NCBI GenBank assembly: GCA_026770025.1
Contig: JAMXDE010000041.1
Location: forward strand, 62,001-126,000
Direction: 5' to 3'
Origin: Craspedostauros australis
Lineage: Eukaryota > Bacillariophyta > Bacillariophyceae > Mastogloiales > Achnanthaceae
Length of the DNA stretch: 64,000 nt
Shown: piece by piece, positions 44,636 to 55,457 of the stretch
Layout of the letters: each line of letters opens with the position of its first letter
Numbering within the stretch: position 1 is the stretch's first letter
Notes under the pieces: generated by a model
What the model saw: the letters and a program-made list of their open reading frames with translations, nothing else
What the model was told of the DNA's origin: nothing
Databases searched by the model: none
Translations under genes and position numbers: made by a program

Positions 44636-45879
44636 ATGGCACACCAACCAGAATCAACGAAGGCGACCATGGCAAGAGACAATGATGATGCCGGTGATGC
44701 TAATGCCGATGATACTGATGATCATACCAATGATGATGCTGATGATGAATGGCGAGCGGTGACGAACAGCGATCTCAAACGTGTCGCATTGCTCAGCGAC
44801 ATCAGAAAGGAAGATATCAACCAACCGCTCTGGAGTAGAGAAGATCTTGGGGTATGGGCAATGGCAGCGCCAACAACAGAACCAACAGCCATGGCAAGAC
44901 ATGTCATGGCCCATGGTGCGGTCTGGATTCAAGTCATCAGCAGCCGCGCGCACGCACAGAAACGTACGATGCGTTGTCGGAAACGGAGATTCAGCACATG
45001 TTGGATGGGTGCATCCGTGAGATCAAACGCAGCGACTTTCCCGAGACCTGCAGAGCCATCAGTTTGGAAATGTTCCTCAGTTACAACAACTCGCACCACA
45101 ACCAGCCACACCTGTTCATACCGATGCTCGAAGCGATACGTCGCCACCACAAACCGCAAACGATGAGACAGAGGCACTGTCTCGCTGGATCCACCATTAC
45201 TGAAATCGTGTGCAATGACGTTGGCAACTTCTCCCATGGCTCGTGATCTTGGTCCGCCATATCGAAAACCATGCAGCTGTTGGCATGCGCTTGTGGCCTG
45301 CGCGACATCATGCACGAACTGCAGCACCACCACCAACAACAAGCTGACAGCCGTAGTACATCCCGCTCCGTCAAGTTGGATTCGAGTCCAACAAGCCATG
45401 CATGACGCCAACAGGGTCCACCATCGTTTCTCACACAACTCCTTCCACACCCACGAAACCAACGAACGTGGAAACCATATGATCGGCAACGACGATCACA
45501 ACGATGACAGCGGTGGCTGCTCCATCCTCTTCATGTCACATTGGCCCATGATGCTGCACAGCAACGCGCCGTACGCCAACCGGGAGCATCTGCAATTCAT
45601 GAACAGAAGATCATGCATATCTCGCGGTGCAGCCAGACCGTGCTGCGAACGATACAGGAGTGCATGGAGCAGCATGCTGTGCACATCGCCAAAGGCGACG
45701 GTGAAGGCATGCCGAACGCACCATTGAATGAATGGATTACGAATTGCTCCACCTCCTTTCACACAGATTTTATCCTAATGACTATTCTGACGACTATTTT
45801 TATCAATCAACTCAATTCCGCCATGCGTTCACTTGTGGAAGATTTCTGGTACGGTATGGCATGGTATGAAATGGTCTGA
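44636..45879 (+). other. Possible multi-exon hypothetical gene
   Basis: A first segment (44636-44849) encodes an Asp-rich N-terminus then AVTNSDLKRVALLSDIRKED. A GTATGG donor at 44850 and an AG near 44938 would join it in phase 0 to a second segment that reads TYDALSETEIQHMLDG, then CREIKRSDFPETCRAI-like helical sequence and ends at 45246. A third helical frame (about 45541-45879) contains VLRTIQECMEQHAVHIAKG. The pieces look like real protein, but the exon joins after 45246 are not convincing and no family is recognised. It may be a decayed gene. Confidence 0.25.
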
Positions 45880-45883
45880 CACT

Positions 45884-47602
45884 TCACTCCTCTTCTGCAG
45901 CAGCACCGTCCGTCTCAATCATTTTGGATGATTTGGTAGTCATAGAGCGGACGAAGTCCACCAATGTCGCACAATCCATGTATGAATCCACTTGTTCTGT
46001 ACCCTTGTCCTCATCTATGACCTTGTACAACTCCATCATGGACATGCCACTGTACTCATCATCAAGTCCGTCACTCTCCATTCTACCATGGCAGAGGTCA
46101 TGAATGACTCCCATTAGGTGAGGGTGATGAAATAGCTGCTTGGAATCTGGATGACTGAACAATTTGTTCTCATTTTCAGCTGCCATCCTCATTGCGGTAT
46201 CCTTCAACACCACACAGTTGTGTTGATCGGCGAATATCAACACATCTATCATGGTGTCCTCTGTGAGATGCTTGCGGGTCAACTCTGCTTCAAGAGCAAG
46301 CTTGAGTCGCCAGAAGCCGAACTCGTTGGCCACAAGGATCAGCTGTTGCAGATCATCCTGTCCAGTGAGGGTGAGGGTTGGCTGGTTTGCGTCATCATCG
46401 CCAGCGTAGCCATGGGTGTTGTTGTTGAAGGATATCTCACCGGTGTAGATGCATTGGAGGACGTATCGGACGTGTTTTGGTTGAAAGTTGGGAAGAGGAA
46501 TGGTCGTTTGGATGGGGACCGCGCCGTCTTCGGTGTCATCATTCGTGTGCTGATGTTGGATTCCAGAGCTGATCAATGTCTGAATGGATGGGACATTGAT
46601 CATGAGGACTTCGGAGTTGGCTTTGATTGATTGTTGGTTGTCTCCTTGTCCACACAGGAAGGTAATGTCTGCGATGGCCTCAGCATGAACAGCGGCGCAA
46701 CGATCTTGGTCGATGCTGATCTTGAGATGTTGTTTCAGCTGCTGTTTCAGTTGTTCGTTCTCCTGTTGACTTTTCGAGAGCATGTGCTGCATTTCTTCCT
46801 TCTGCTGTTTCAGCTGTTCATTCTCTTCCTCCTTCTGTTTCTTCTCTTCCTCCTCTCGTTCCAACTGCTGTTTCAGTTGTTCATTCTCTTGCTCCTTCTG
46901 TGTCTTCTCTTCCTCCTTCCATTTCAACTGCTGTTTCAGTTGTTCGCTCTCCTGCTCATTCTCTTTCAACTGCTGCTGCAGTTGTGAGTTGCAGCGACTC
47001 AGATGTGTGAGACAGTTTATCTTGATTTGAAGTGTTGCATCGATCATATCGAGGGGCGTTTTGTTGTCTTTGTTTTTAATGTCGGTATTGGCATTGGCTG
47101 ATGCAACGAGGTACGCAACACACTCCAGGTGGCCTTTGGAGCATGCCCAATGAAGGGGAGTCCAACCATCGTTGTTTTTGCAGTTGATGTCCGCCTCACA
47201 TGATTCGATGAGGTACTTGACACACTCCAGCTGGCCGTTGTAGCATGCATGATGAAGGGGAATGTTGCCATAGTTGTCTTCGCAGTTGGTGTTCGCCTCA
47301 CATGATTCGATGAGGTACTTGGCACACTCCAGCTGGCCGTTGTAGCATGTCGAATGGAGGGGAGTGTTGCCATTGTTGGCTTTGCAGCTGATGTTCGCCT
47401 CACATGATTCGATGAGGTACTTGACACACTCCAGGTGGCCGTTGCAGCATGCATGATCAAGGGGAGTGCAACCATCGTTGGGTTTGAAGTTGACACCATC
47501 TCCTTCATTCTGCGTCTTGTTCTGCTTCTTCCACTCCTTCAACACTGACAAGTCACCTCTGAAGGAAGCATTAATGAGTTGTTGGTTCGTAATATTCGGC
47601 AT
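45884..47602 (-). CDS. Ankyrin repeats, coiled coil and BTB domain protein
   Basis: Intronless, 572 residues. Residues 45-200 carry ankyrin repeats of the form DGCTPLDHACCNGHLECVKY, NGNTPLHSTCYNGQLECAKY, GNIPLHHACYNGQLECVKY and DGWTPLHWACSKGHLECVAY. Residues 205-295 are a Glu/Gln/Lys coiled coil with repeated ENEQLKQQL. Residues 310-450 are BTB/POZ-like (ADITFLCG at the start, VRYVLQCIYTGEI and LILVANEFGFWRLKLALE), followed by a BACK-like helical part. BTB proteins usually dimerise and serve as CUL3 ubiquitin-ligase adaptors, with the ankyrins binding clients; that role here is inference. The near-identical repeat units at DNA level suggest recent repeat amplification. The gene lies among transposons. 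Confidence 0.85.
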   Translation of the reverse strand: MPNITNQQLINASFRGDLSVLKEWKKQNKTQNEGDGVNFKPNDGCTPLDHACCNGHLECVKYLIESCEANISCKANNGNTPLHSTCYNGQLECAKYLIESCEANTNCEDNYGNIPLHHACYNGQLECVKYLIESCEADINCKNNDGWTPLHWACSKGHLECVAYLVASANANTDIKNKDNKTPLDMIDATLQIKINCLTHLSRCNSQLQQQLKENEQESEQLKQQLKWKEEEKTQKEQENEQLKQQLEREEEEKKQKEEENEQLKQQKEEMQHMLSKSQQENEQLKQQLKQHLKISIDQDRCAAVHAEAIADITFLCGQGDNQQSIKANSEVLMINVPSIQTLISSGIQHQHTNDDTEDGAVPIQTTIPLPNFQPKHVRYVLQCIYTGEISFNNNTHGYAGDDDANQPTLTLTGQDDLQQLILVANEFGFWRLKLALEAELTRKHLTEDTMIDVLIFADQHNCVVLKDTAMRMAAENENKLFSHPDSKQLFHHPHLMGVIHDLCHGRMESDGLDDEYSGMSMMELYKVIDEDKGTEQVDSYMDCATLVDFVRSMTTKSSKMIETDGAAAEEE

Positions 47603-47633
47603 TATGAGAGTATGGTGGATGGTCGATGGTTGC

Positions 47634-47675
47634 TGGACGTTGGACGTTGGACGTTGGACGTTGGACGTTGGACGA
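47634..47675. repeat. (TGGACGT)6 heptamer array
   Basis: Five perfect TGGACGT units plus one with a terminal change, starting about 30 nt upstream of the BTB gene's ATG, within its promoter or 5' untranslated region. Confidence 0.85.
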
Positions 47676-47976
47676 TTTACGTTGGATTGGCTGTCGAGGA
47701 TGTCTGTGGTCGGAGCTGCCTATGGAAGAGATATCGATGTTTGTGTATGCAACAGCTTGTATTTGTATTAGTATTAGTATGAGTATCATGCACTGTGTGA
47801 TGAATATGAGTGGCAATTCGATGTCTGTTGTTGATGTGCTCAAGTATGGTGTTGAGTGATGTGTATGCTGTTGTCTTGTTCGCATGGTCTCCTCCTTCTG
47901 TTTGTCTGTGTTTATCTCCTTCTCTTGATCAAACGCGTCTGGTTCGTGTGGCTTGGATCTTTCTGTTCCCATCCAT

Positions 47977-48046
47977 CACGAAAATGCGTGCGACCAACAA
48001 CAAGAAAGAAGCACGAAAATGCGTGCGACCAACAACAAGAAAGAAG
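47977..48046. repeat. 35-nt perfect tandem duplication
   Basis: Two identical adjacent 35-nt copies, starting CACGAAAATGCGTGCGACCA. The length is not a multiple of three, arguing against coding sequence. Confidence 0.85.
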
Positions 48047-48916
48047 CACCACAACAGAGCTCTCTTTTGGCCACAATCAACGCAACACCAATCCGAAGCA
48101 AACAACGTGAAAGTCTTCGGAAACAGAGAGAGCTGTCATCGTCGCCACCACCGCCGCCACCACCATGTGCACCATGGCCCACGCTTGCTTGCGTCATCGT
48201 GACATCTGCAAGACCGTTGACCCTCGTCTGCCTGCCATCGCAAGCACCAACTTGAGGTGTGAGCCAATGCCTCGAACAACCATGAAGCCACCGATAAAGC
48301 CACCAATGTGACTGCCTCTGTTGGTTGCGACCCATCTCATTTGGATTTGGCAGGTTGCCATCCCACCGCATTGCAAGCATCACCATCCGCGCGGGCAACA
48401 AGAGTCCCCAACATCAAACCAACACCACATTGCGTATTGGGATGGCTTGGCACGTTCAGCACCCATCAGGCGGAGCGATACCGTGCCGCCTCCACTGTTC
48501 CTGCCACACGGACCACAAACACACAACACCACGCGCATTCTATACAGAGGCATGAGTGCCGCCGTCTTGGCTCGTGACTTCCAGAGCATCGATGCTCAAC
48601 CGAGGCGATCGACAAGAACCTCCGCCTCACGAACGAAGTTGGGAGCACCACGACGGAGGACATGTGGGTGTACGGTGCGAATGGGCCATTGATCGCTGGC
48701 CACGTACTTCTTGTGCTGTATGGAACTCTGTGTCAACCATGATCCGCAATACGGCACTCGCACTCTGCATGGGGTTGCTCGTTGGTCTGTTGGTTTCTTC
48801 TTTTGCTCGCCAAGCTCTCTGGATGCTTGGACTGGGCTTGTGGGAATATTCCAATGACACGCATACTTTGTGACCTTGAGAGTGATCAAATTGTGTCGTG
48901 AATGAATTTTGTTCCT

Positions 48917-49086
48917 CCAAGGAGACGCGAGCGTTATTTCGGTTAATTGGGCGTTAGACAGGGCATCAGCGGCTGAATCGTACGCAGCACAGTAGAGACC
49001 ACGTCAGGGGTAAATGGCTCATGCCTTGTGCTCATAATCAATCAGTTTCCCTTCGATTCCATGCCTTTCCCCGCAAGTAGAGTTTG
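48917..49086 (+). repeat. 5' LTR of the young copia element
   Basis: 170 nt, base-for-base identical to 55288-55457. Starts CCAAGGAGACG and ends AGTAGAGTTTG, so it lacks the usual TG...CA ends. Confidence 0.9.
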
Positions 49087-49659
49087 GTTTATCATTGACT
49101 CGTCGCTCTTTCTGAGCAACAACATAGAGGAACAGCCTGAGGAGGCTACGATAATACTGGGCTGCAACATGTGCAGACCCCGCCACGGCCGGCACAGCCT
49201 GCGTAGTGCGGTGTCTCCTTTGACTACCATGTACTGGTGATTTTCGATCAACACCAGAGAGACATCAACTCAGTGTTAACGCAAATGCGAAACTGAGTGG
49301 CAATGATGGACGCATCATGCATGTGATCGACATGTTCGTTCCTTGAGTCGGCTGCCCATGGTGGTAGTACAGATCCTGGGTTAAAATTCCCGCTTCGCGA
49401 CTTCACTATATACGGAACAGGCACGCAGTAGCACGACTGCTGGGGGAAATGGACATGATGTGATGAGACTAACTGCAGACGCGCCGTGTTCCAGCGTGTT
49501 ATTCTGCCTTCGCTTTGCTTGTTGATCTGTTGTTTCGAGCGTCACGGAACGCATTCGCTTTTCTCACAAAAATCACAATTCGCACGATTAACACACGATT
49601 ATAACACAGACAACAACAGCAACCAAGACGAGTATACCAACGCATGAAAGACAACCACC

Positions 49660-52600
49660 ATGGCAGGAGCAGCAGCTGAGATACAGAACTACCTTCGAAA
49701 TGTGCTACTGTTTCCAGAAGATGCAATGGGTCAAGCGTTGAAGGAGCAAGGGATTGCGTCATTTGACGACCTGCTCGCCTTCGATGATGACGAGATCCAA
49801 GGCTTATGCAAGACGATTCGGCAAGGCAGTGGCTACATTCAGAACCCATCATTCGTACCCTCAAAGCCAGATACTGGAATACCGACAATGATCAAGAATC
49901 CAGGAGTGCCTTTTGGATGGGTCTACGAACAGCGATTGCGACAACTTCGATACTTACGATTTCATTACAGCCGCATTCAACGGACTTTCACGTCTTCGAA
50001 CGCCACACTATCAAGATTGAAGAGTGTGTGGAGCCTGTTCAAGGAAGAGATACGCATCAAGAAAGCGGACCCTTTGCCAATACCAGAATTGCTTACCAAG
50101 ATCGAGAACGTCAGGGAAACATTGGAGGATATCAAGAACTATTTGGAGAATACGCTTGGAAGCAGGGACGTGCCTTTGGCATATGTCATTTGACCAGACT
50201 CGGCAAAACCAGAAGACAGATCTCCGCCTGTGATACAAGGATTCGGAGAGCCAACATTATTGGACGAACTCATTGATCGAGCACCACACATGGAACTCAC
50301 CTACAGGACAGACAATGCTGCAGTTTGGCAAATAATCCGAGCTGTAACACATGGAGGACCAGCGTGGAATTGGGTGCAAGGATTCGAACGATCCAAAAAT
50401 GGACGTGCAGGACATCAGGCATTGGAGCAACACTATCGTGGAGACTCTTACCAAGCGAGAACGAAAGCGTCAGCAGACAAGATTATCGCAGAGTCTTACT
50501 TTGATGGAAAAGCACGAAACTTCACGTTCGAGACTTACACGCAACGACTAAACGCAGCCTTCGAGGACCTCGCACAAGGTGGTGAACCACAAGTCGAAGA
50601 GGCAAAAGTGCGACGTCTCACTCGTGGCATCAAGGATGACCGTCTCAAGGCAGCATGCGAAGTCGTACGTGCAACACCATCAATCCGATCCAGCTTCCAC
50701 AATACAGTCAACTATTTGTCAGAATCATTGGACCAACGCACTGATACTGCAGTCAACAGACGTATCGCAGGACTACAAGGCAATAGTCCAAAGTACCGGC
50801 GTCGCTCAGGTGGAGGTAGAGGCCGGGGTGGCAGAGGTGGTCGAGGAAGAGGTGGTGACAAGAGCAAACCACAGTATGATGCAAATATGAAAGTCACAGA
50901 CAGATACTACGATCGAGATGAGTGGGCGGCAATGTCAGCATCGCAAAGGGCTCGTGCTATTGCATTAAGACAGGAACGTGACGCAAGACGTGGAGTCGCA
51001 GTGGTCAGCACACAGGGTCAAAGCACAAATCAGCGAAACGAGGAGGTGTCACAATTGACTTCTGCTGCCTCGGGAGGTGCCTCCACCAACCAGCAGCAAA
51101 GGAGCGGCATCGGTGCTTTCGTGACGCGCCGAAACCAACAAAGCCAGTCCTGACATCAGGCGGGAGGGCGTCGCCGAACAGCTGCGACGAGCCAATCCCT
51201 TCCACCTGACACATCCAGGGCTGAGCTGGACTCACACGCTGACACTTTCGCTTTTGGACCATCTGCTTACATTGTGCATCGTACCTCACAAACTGTCACA
51301 ACATCACCATTCTTGGACATATTGGGAGACGTCGAGAACGTGCCCATTGTCACAGCGGCAATTGCATATGATGATCCAATCTCGTACACGACTTACATTC
51401 TCTTCTTTCCTCAATCGTTATACTTCGACAATTTACAACATCCGCTGTTGTGTCCACATCAAATGCGCATGGCTGGCGTTACAATCAATGAAACACCTCT
51501 CACGATGTTGCCGGAGGATAAGCGCCATGCACACTCACATTCTATTCTTCATACACATCACGATCTGCATATTCCTCTTCAGCTACATGGTACAGTTTCA
51601 TACTTCCATATACGCAAACCTACACAGGACGAGATCAGGTCCGATCATGATTGCGTACACGTCTATATGACATCCGATCAGTATTGGGATCCAGCCCAGC
51701 TGTCGACAGGGGACGATGAGGCGTCCATCCGTACCAAGCTTGAGTCAGAAAAGCAGATGCAACACATTTCATCACTTACATGTCAACGCGAAATACATTC
51801 CATTCAACATGCACGTACCTCCAATCGAAAGGGGACGATTACGCCAGAGCAGTTGGCGGCAAGATGGCGCATCGGTATTGAAGCAGCACGGCGCACGCTT
51901 GGCGTCACAACACAATTGGCTGTCAGAGATTTCAGTACGACAACGGGGACACGTCGTTTGGTTCCATATGCAATGCAGCTTCGATATCGCCGCCTCAACA
52001 CCAAGATGTACACGGATACGATGATCGCGAAGACAAAGTCCATACGCGGAAACAAGTGTGCCATGATCTATTGTACGCCGTTTCATTGGGTCCGAGTGTA
52101 CCCAATGGCAGCCAGACGAGAAGCTGCACAGACACTTGACGAATTGTTCAGAGACTACGGAATTCCACATACCATGATACCAGATAATGCGAAAGAGCTT
52201 GTCGAGGGCGACTTCAGAGCGAAACTTCTCAAGGCTCAGGTCTCACTCCGACCGATTGAAGCCTACATTCACAATCAAAACAAGGCAGAAGCGACAATTC
52301 GTGAGCTCAGGCATCACTACCGCCGGCTCATGACATCCACAAATACGCCAGCATACCTATGGGATTATTGCTTCGAGTATTGCGCCGAAATCCGAAGCAA
52401 CACTGCATTACAAATCTACGATCTGCACGGTCAGACACCAACGACAATACTGACTGGCGACACAGCTGACATCTCACACATTTCTGAATTTGGGTGGTTC
52501 GACTTTGTGTGGTACATCAATCCACAAGATGCTGAAATGAATACCAAGCATCTCGGTCGCTACCTCGGTCCTTCAAGAACCGTGGGAGAGGCAATGTGCT

Positions 52601-55095
52601 CATATGTTCTCACCCAATCCGGCGTTGTTGTTTCTAAATCTTCTGTGATTCCTTTGTCCGTCGCCGACCAGAACAGTGAAGTGATCAAGCAGAGACAGGC
52701 CGATTACATGTCCAAGCTACAGTCGAAATGGAAAGACCGAATGGAAGGCATCCAACCTGAAGACGACGGCGATGACGTCGATGATACCGCCGAAGACATT
52801 GCTTTCCTCGAACAACAACAACCTTTGCAACCATTGTCAGATTCTGCAGATGCGGAGACTGATGCATACGATCGATACCTATCTGCACGAGTGTTATTGT
52901 CAACTGGCGATGACATGCAGTACGGAACCGTGAAACGTCGCAAGCGCGATGCAAGCGGGCAGTTGATTGGTCGTTCTCACACAAATCCTTTTCTTGACAC
53001 TTCTATGTACGAGGTTGAATTCATTGACGGACACAGCGAAGTCTACAACGCAAATCAAATCGCGAACAGCATATACGCACGGATGGATGAAGACGGATAC
53101 ACGACACTACTCATGGAAGACATCATCGATCACAAGAAATTACCAACAGCAGCGAATGCCAGCGACACCACCACAACTAAGACGACCAAAGGATGGAAGC
53201 TATGTATACTATGGAAGGACGGGTCCACATCGTGGATTCATTTGAGAGACGCGAAGGAAGCCGACCCAGTCAAGACAGCCGAATACGCAGACATCAACAA
53301 CCTTGCTCATGAGCCCGCTTTCCGTTGGTGGGTTCCCTACACTTTGAAGCGACGAAACAGGATCATTATGGCAAACCAGAAACGATACTTCAGACGAAAC
53401 GAAAAATATGGCCTCGAGTTGCCGAAGACAGTACAACGCGCACTTGCTATTGACGAGGAGACAGGCACCGACTTATGGCGCAAGGCACTCGAACGGGAGA
53501 TGAAGAACGTCCGTCCAGCATTTTCAATCAAGAGTGAAGATACCAAGCCACCAATCGGTCACACATACATTGAATGTCATATGATATTCGACATCAAGGT
53601 TGATCTCACACGAAAGGCACGGCTCGTTGCCGGAGGCCACATGACAGAGACGCCATCAAGCATCACATACGCGAGTGTGGTCACACGCGAAAGTGTTCGA
53701 ATCGCATTCCTTCTCGCAGCACTCAACGATCTCGACGTACAAGCAGCCGACGTGATGAACGCCTATCTGAATGCACCATGTCGTGAACAAGTATACACGA
53801 CGTGTGGACCTGAATTCGGAGAAGACGCCGGAAAGATTGCCATCATCTGTCGAGCACTCTACGGATTGAAGTCGAGTGGCGCAGCTTGGAGGGCACATCT
53901 CGCAGAGACACTCAGAGACTCGCTCGGATTCACCTCGTGCCGCGCTGACAGCGATGTATGGTTCAAACCTGGAGAGACGAGCGATGGGTCAAAGTATTAC
54001 GAGTACATCCTCGTGTACACTGACGACATACTTGCCATATCCAAGGACCCGCGCGCTTTGCTCTCACAAATTGATTCTTTCTTTCTACTCAAACCCAAAT
54101 CCATCGGTCCACCAACATCATATCTCGGTTCAACCATTGCTCCCTTCCATCTGAAAGCAGAGCCTGAGCGGCCCAAGTGGAGCATGGGATCACAACGCTA
54201 AATTCGAGAAGTCATCAAGATGGTCAAACATTGGCTCGAAGAACGTGGTGGCAGATTCCGCAACACTGCATCATGCGTCCTGCCAAATGGATATCGTCCA
54301 GAACTTGATTCGACGTCCTTGTGTGATCCTGAAGAGATGAACTACTACCAACAAATGATCGGAATATTGAGGTGGATCGTTGAGCTGGGGCGGATCGACA
54401 TATGCTGCGAAACGAGCATGATGTCAACATACTGTGCAGCGCCACGAACTGGTCACTTGCGTGCTCTCTTTCACATCTTCTCTTATTTGAACTCACATGA
54501 CCGATCACGACTGGTCTTTGATGATGCCTACATCGAAAAGGGCAACATCCAGACTCCCGATTGGACTTCTTTCTATCCTGATGCACGCGAACTCATACCT
54601 CAAGACATGCCGGAACCGAGAGGCAAAGAAGTGCAAATGACGTGTTTTGTTGATGCGGATCATGCTGGTGACCAAGTCACTCGCAGATCACGCACAGGTG
54701 TTTTACTTTGTTTAAATTCCTCACCCATCCTATGGTACAGCAAGAAGCAGAACGGCATCGAGACTTCTACATTTGGTTCAGAATTCACAGCACTCAAGAC
54801 AGCCATGGAGATTGTGATTGGCATGAGATACAAGCTTCGAATGATGGGTGTTCCTTTGGATGGACCAGCCGACATCAGAGTCGATAATCAGAGCGTCGTC
54901 TACAACACATCCGCACCCGAATCACAACTCAGGAAGAAGGCCAACGCAATTGCATACCACTTCGTTCGGGAGAATGTGGCTGCTGGAGTGGCAACCATTC
55001 GATACGAACCATCGGAAACCAATCTGGCTGACATGTTAACCAAGCCTCAGCTGGGACCACGAAGGAGAGAGCAAGCTCAGCGAATTCTCTTCTAA
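49660..55095 (+). pseudogene. Copia gag-pol polyprotein with three in-frame stops
   Basis: All segments share one frame: stops are TGA at 50191-50193, TGA at 51151-51153 and TAA at 54199-54201, with coherent protein on both sides of each. Gag starts MAGAAAEIQNYLRNVLLF and includes a SAM-like SFDDLLAFDDDEIQGLCKTI. Its C-terminal part has an RGG-rich stretch (about 50806-50862) where a zinc knuckle is usual. Protease LDSHADT is at 51226-51246. Integrase shows GIPHTMIPDNAKEL and NQNKAEATIRELR. Reverse transcriptase shows LDVQAADVMNAYLNAP, RALYGLKSSGAAW and VYTDDILAIS. RNase H shows FVDADHAGD and ends with ETNLADMLTKPQ. The segments match what I recall of diatom CoDi elements. With the stops this copy is probably not autonomous, unless one stop, such as that at the Gag-protease border, is read through. 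Confidence 0.88.
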
Positions 55096-55287
55096 TGCAT
55101 CGAAGCTGCGCGACAGTGCCCACCGGATGGTCTGCTGAGGAGTAACTCTTCAGTGGATGGGATGAGCGCCCTGTGGTGTCCTAATGTGAGGGCATGCAGC
55201 AGGTACATACCGTACGAGAAAGAGCGACAATGACAGCGAGAGAATGAGACGATCTGACGGAACCACAGCCACCGCATATCGAGGGGA

Positions 55288-55457
55288 CCAAGGAGACGCG
55301 AGCGTTATTTCGGTTAATTGGGCGTTAGACAGGGCATCAGCGGCTGAATCGTACGCAGCACAGTAGAGACCACGTCAGGGGTAAATGGCTCATGCCTTGT
55401 GCTCATAATCAATCAGTTTCCCTTCGATTCCATGCCTTTCCCCGCAAGTAGAGTTTG
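55288..55457 (+). repeat. 3' LTR of the young copia element
   Basis: 170 nt, identical to 48917-49086. Followed by CCTC, the possible target-site duplication. Confidence 0.9.

Larger units (their letters stand above)
47603..48916. other. Intergenic between the BTB gene and the young copia element
   Basis: Contains a TGGACGT heptamer array, a 35-nt tandem duplication and CCGCCACC simple sequence (48139-48165). Frames of up to 130 codons show no domain. Confidence 0.4.
48917..55457 (+). mobile_element. Young Ty1/copia (CoDi-like) LTR retrotransposon
   Basis: 6.5 kb flanked by identical 170-nt direct repeats. The interior encodes Gag, protease, integrase, reverse transcriptase and RNase H in copia order in one frame, interrupted by three stop codons. 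GAGGGGA at 55281-55287, directly before the right LTR, is a weak polypurine tract. A 4-nt CCTC follows the right LTR and also overlaps the left border (48914-48917), a possible target duplication. The 570 nt between left LTR and gag has no ORF; no clear tRNA primer site was identified. Confidence 0.93.

Noticed and set aside
48966..49240. Small ORFs at the LTR borders starting MLIINQFPFDSM in both copies
   Set aside because: The shared start is simply the LTR sequence; the frames diverge at once beyond it.
49366..49395. tRNA T-arm-like sequence GGGTTAAAATTCCC upstream of copia gag
   Set aside because: No matching acceptor, D-arm or anticodon arm could be folded around it, and it is not adjacent to the LTR as a primer site should be.
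49660..54201. TGA reassigned as a sense codon
   Set aside because: Two of the polyprotein stops are TGA, but confident genes (CCT2, ORMDL, vWA protein) end in TGA at the expected place, so the standard code applies.
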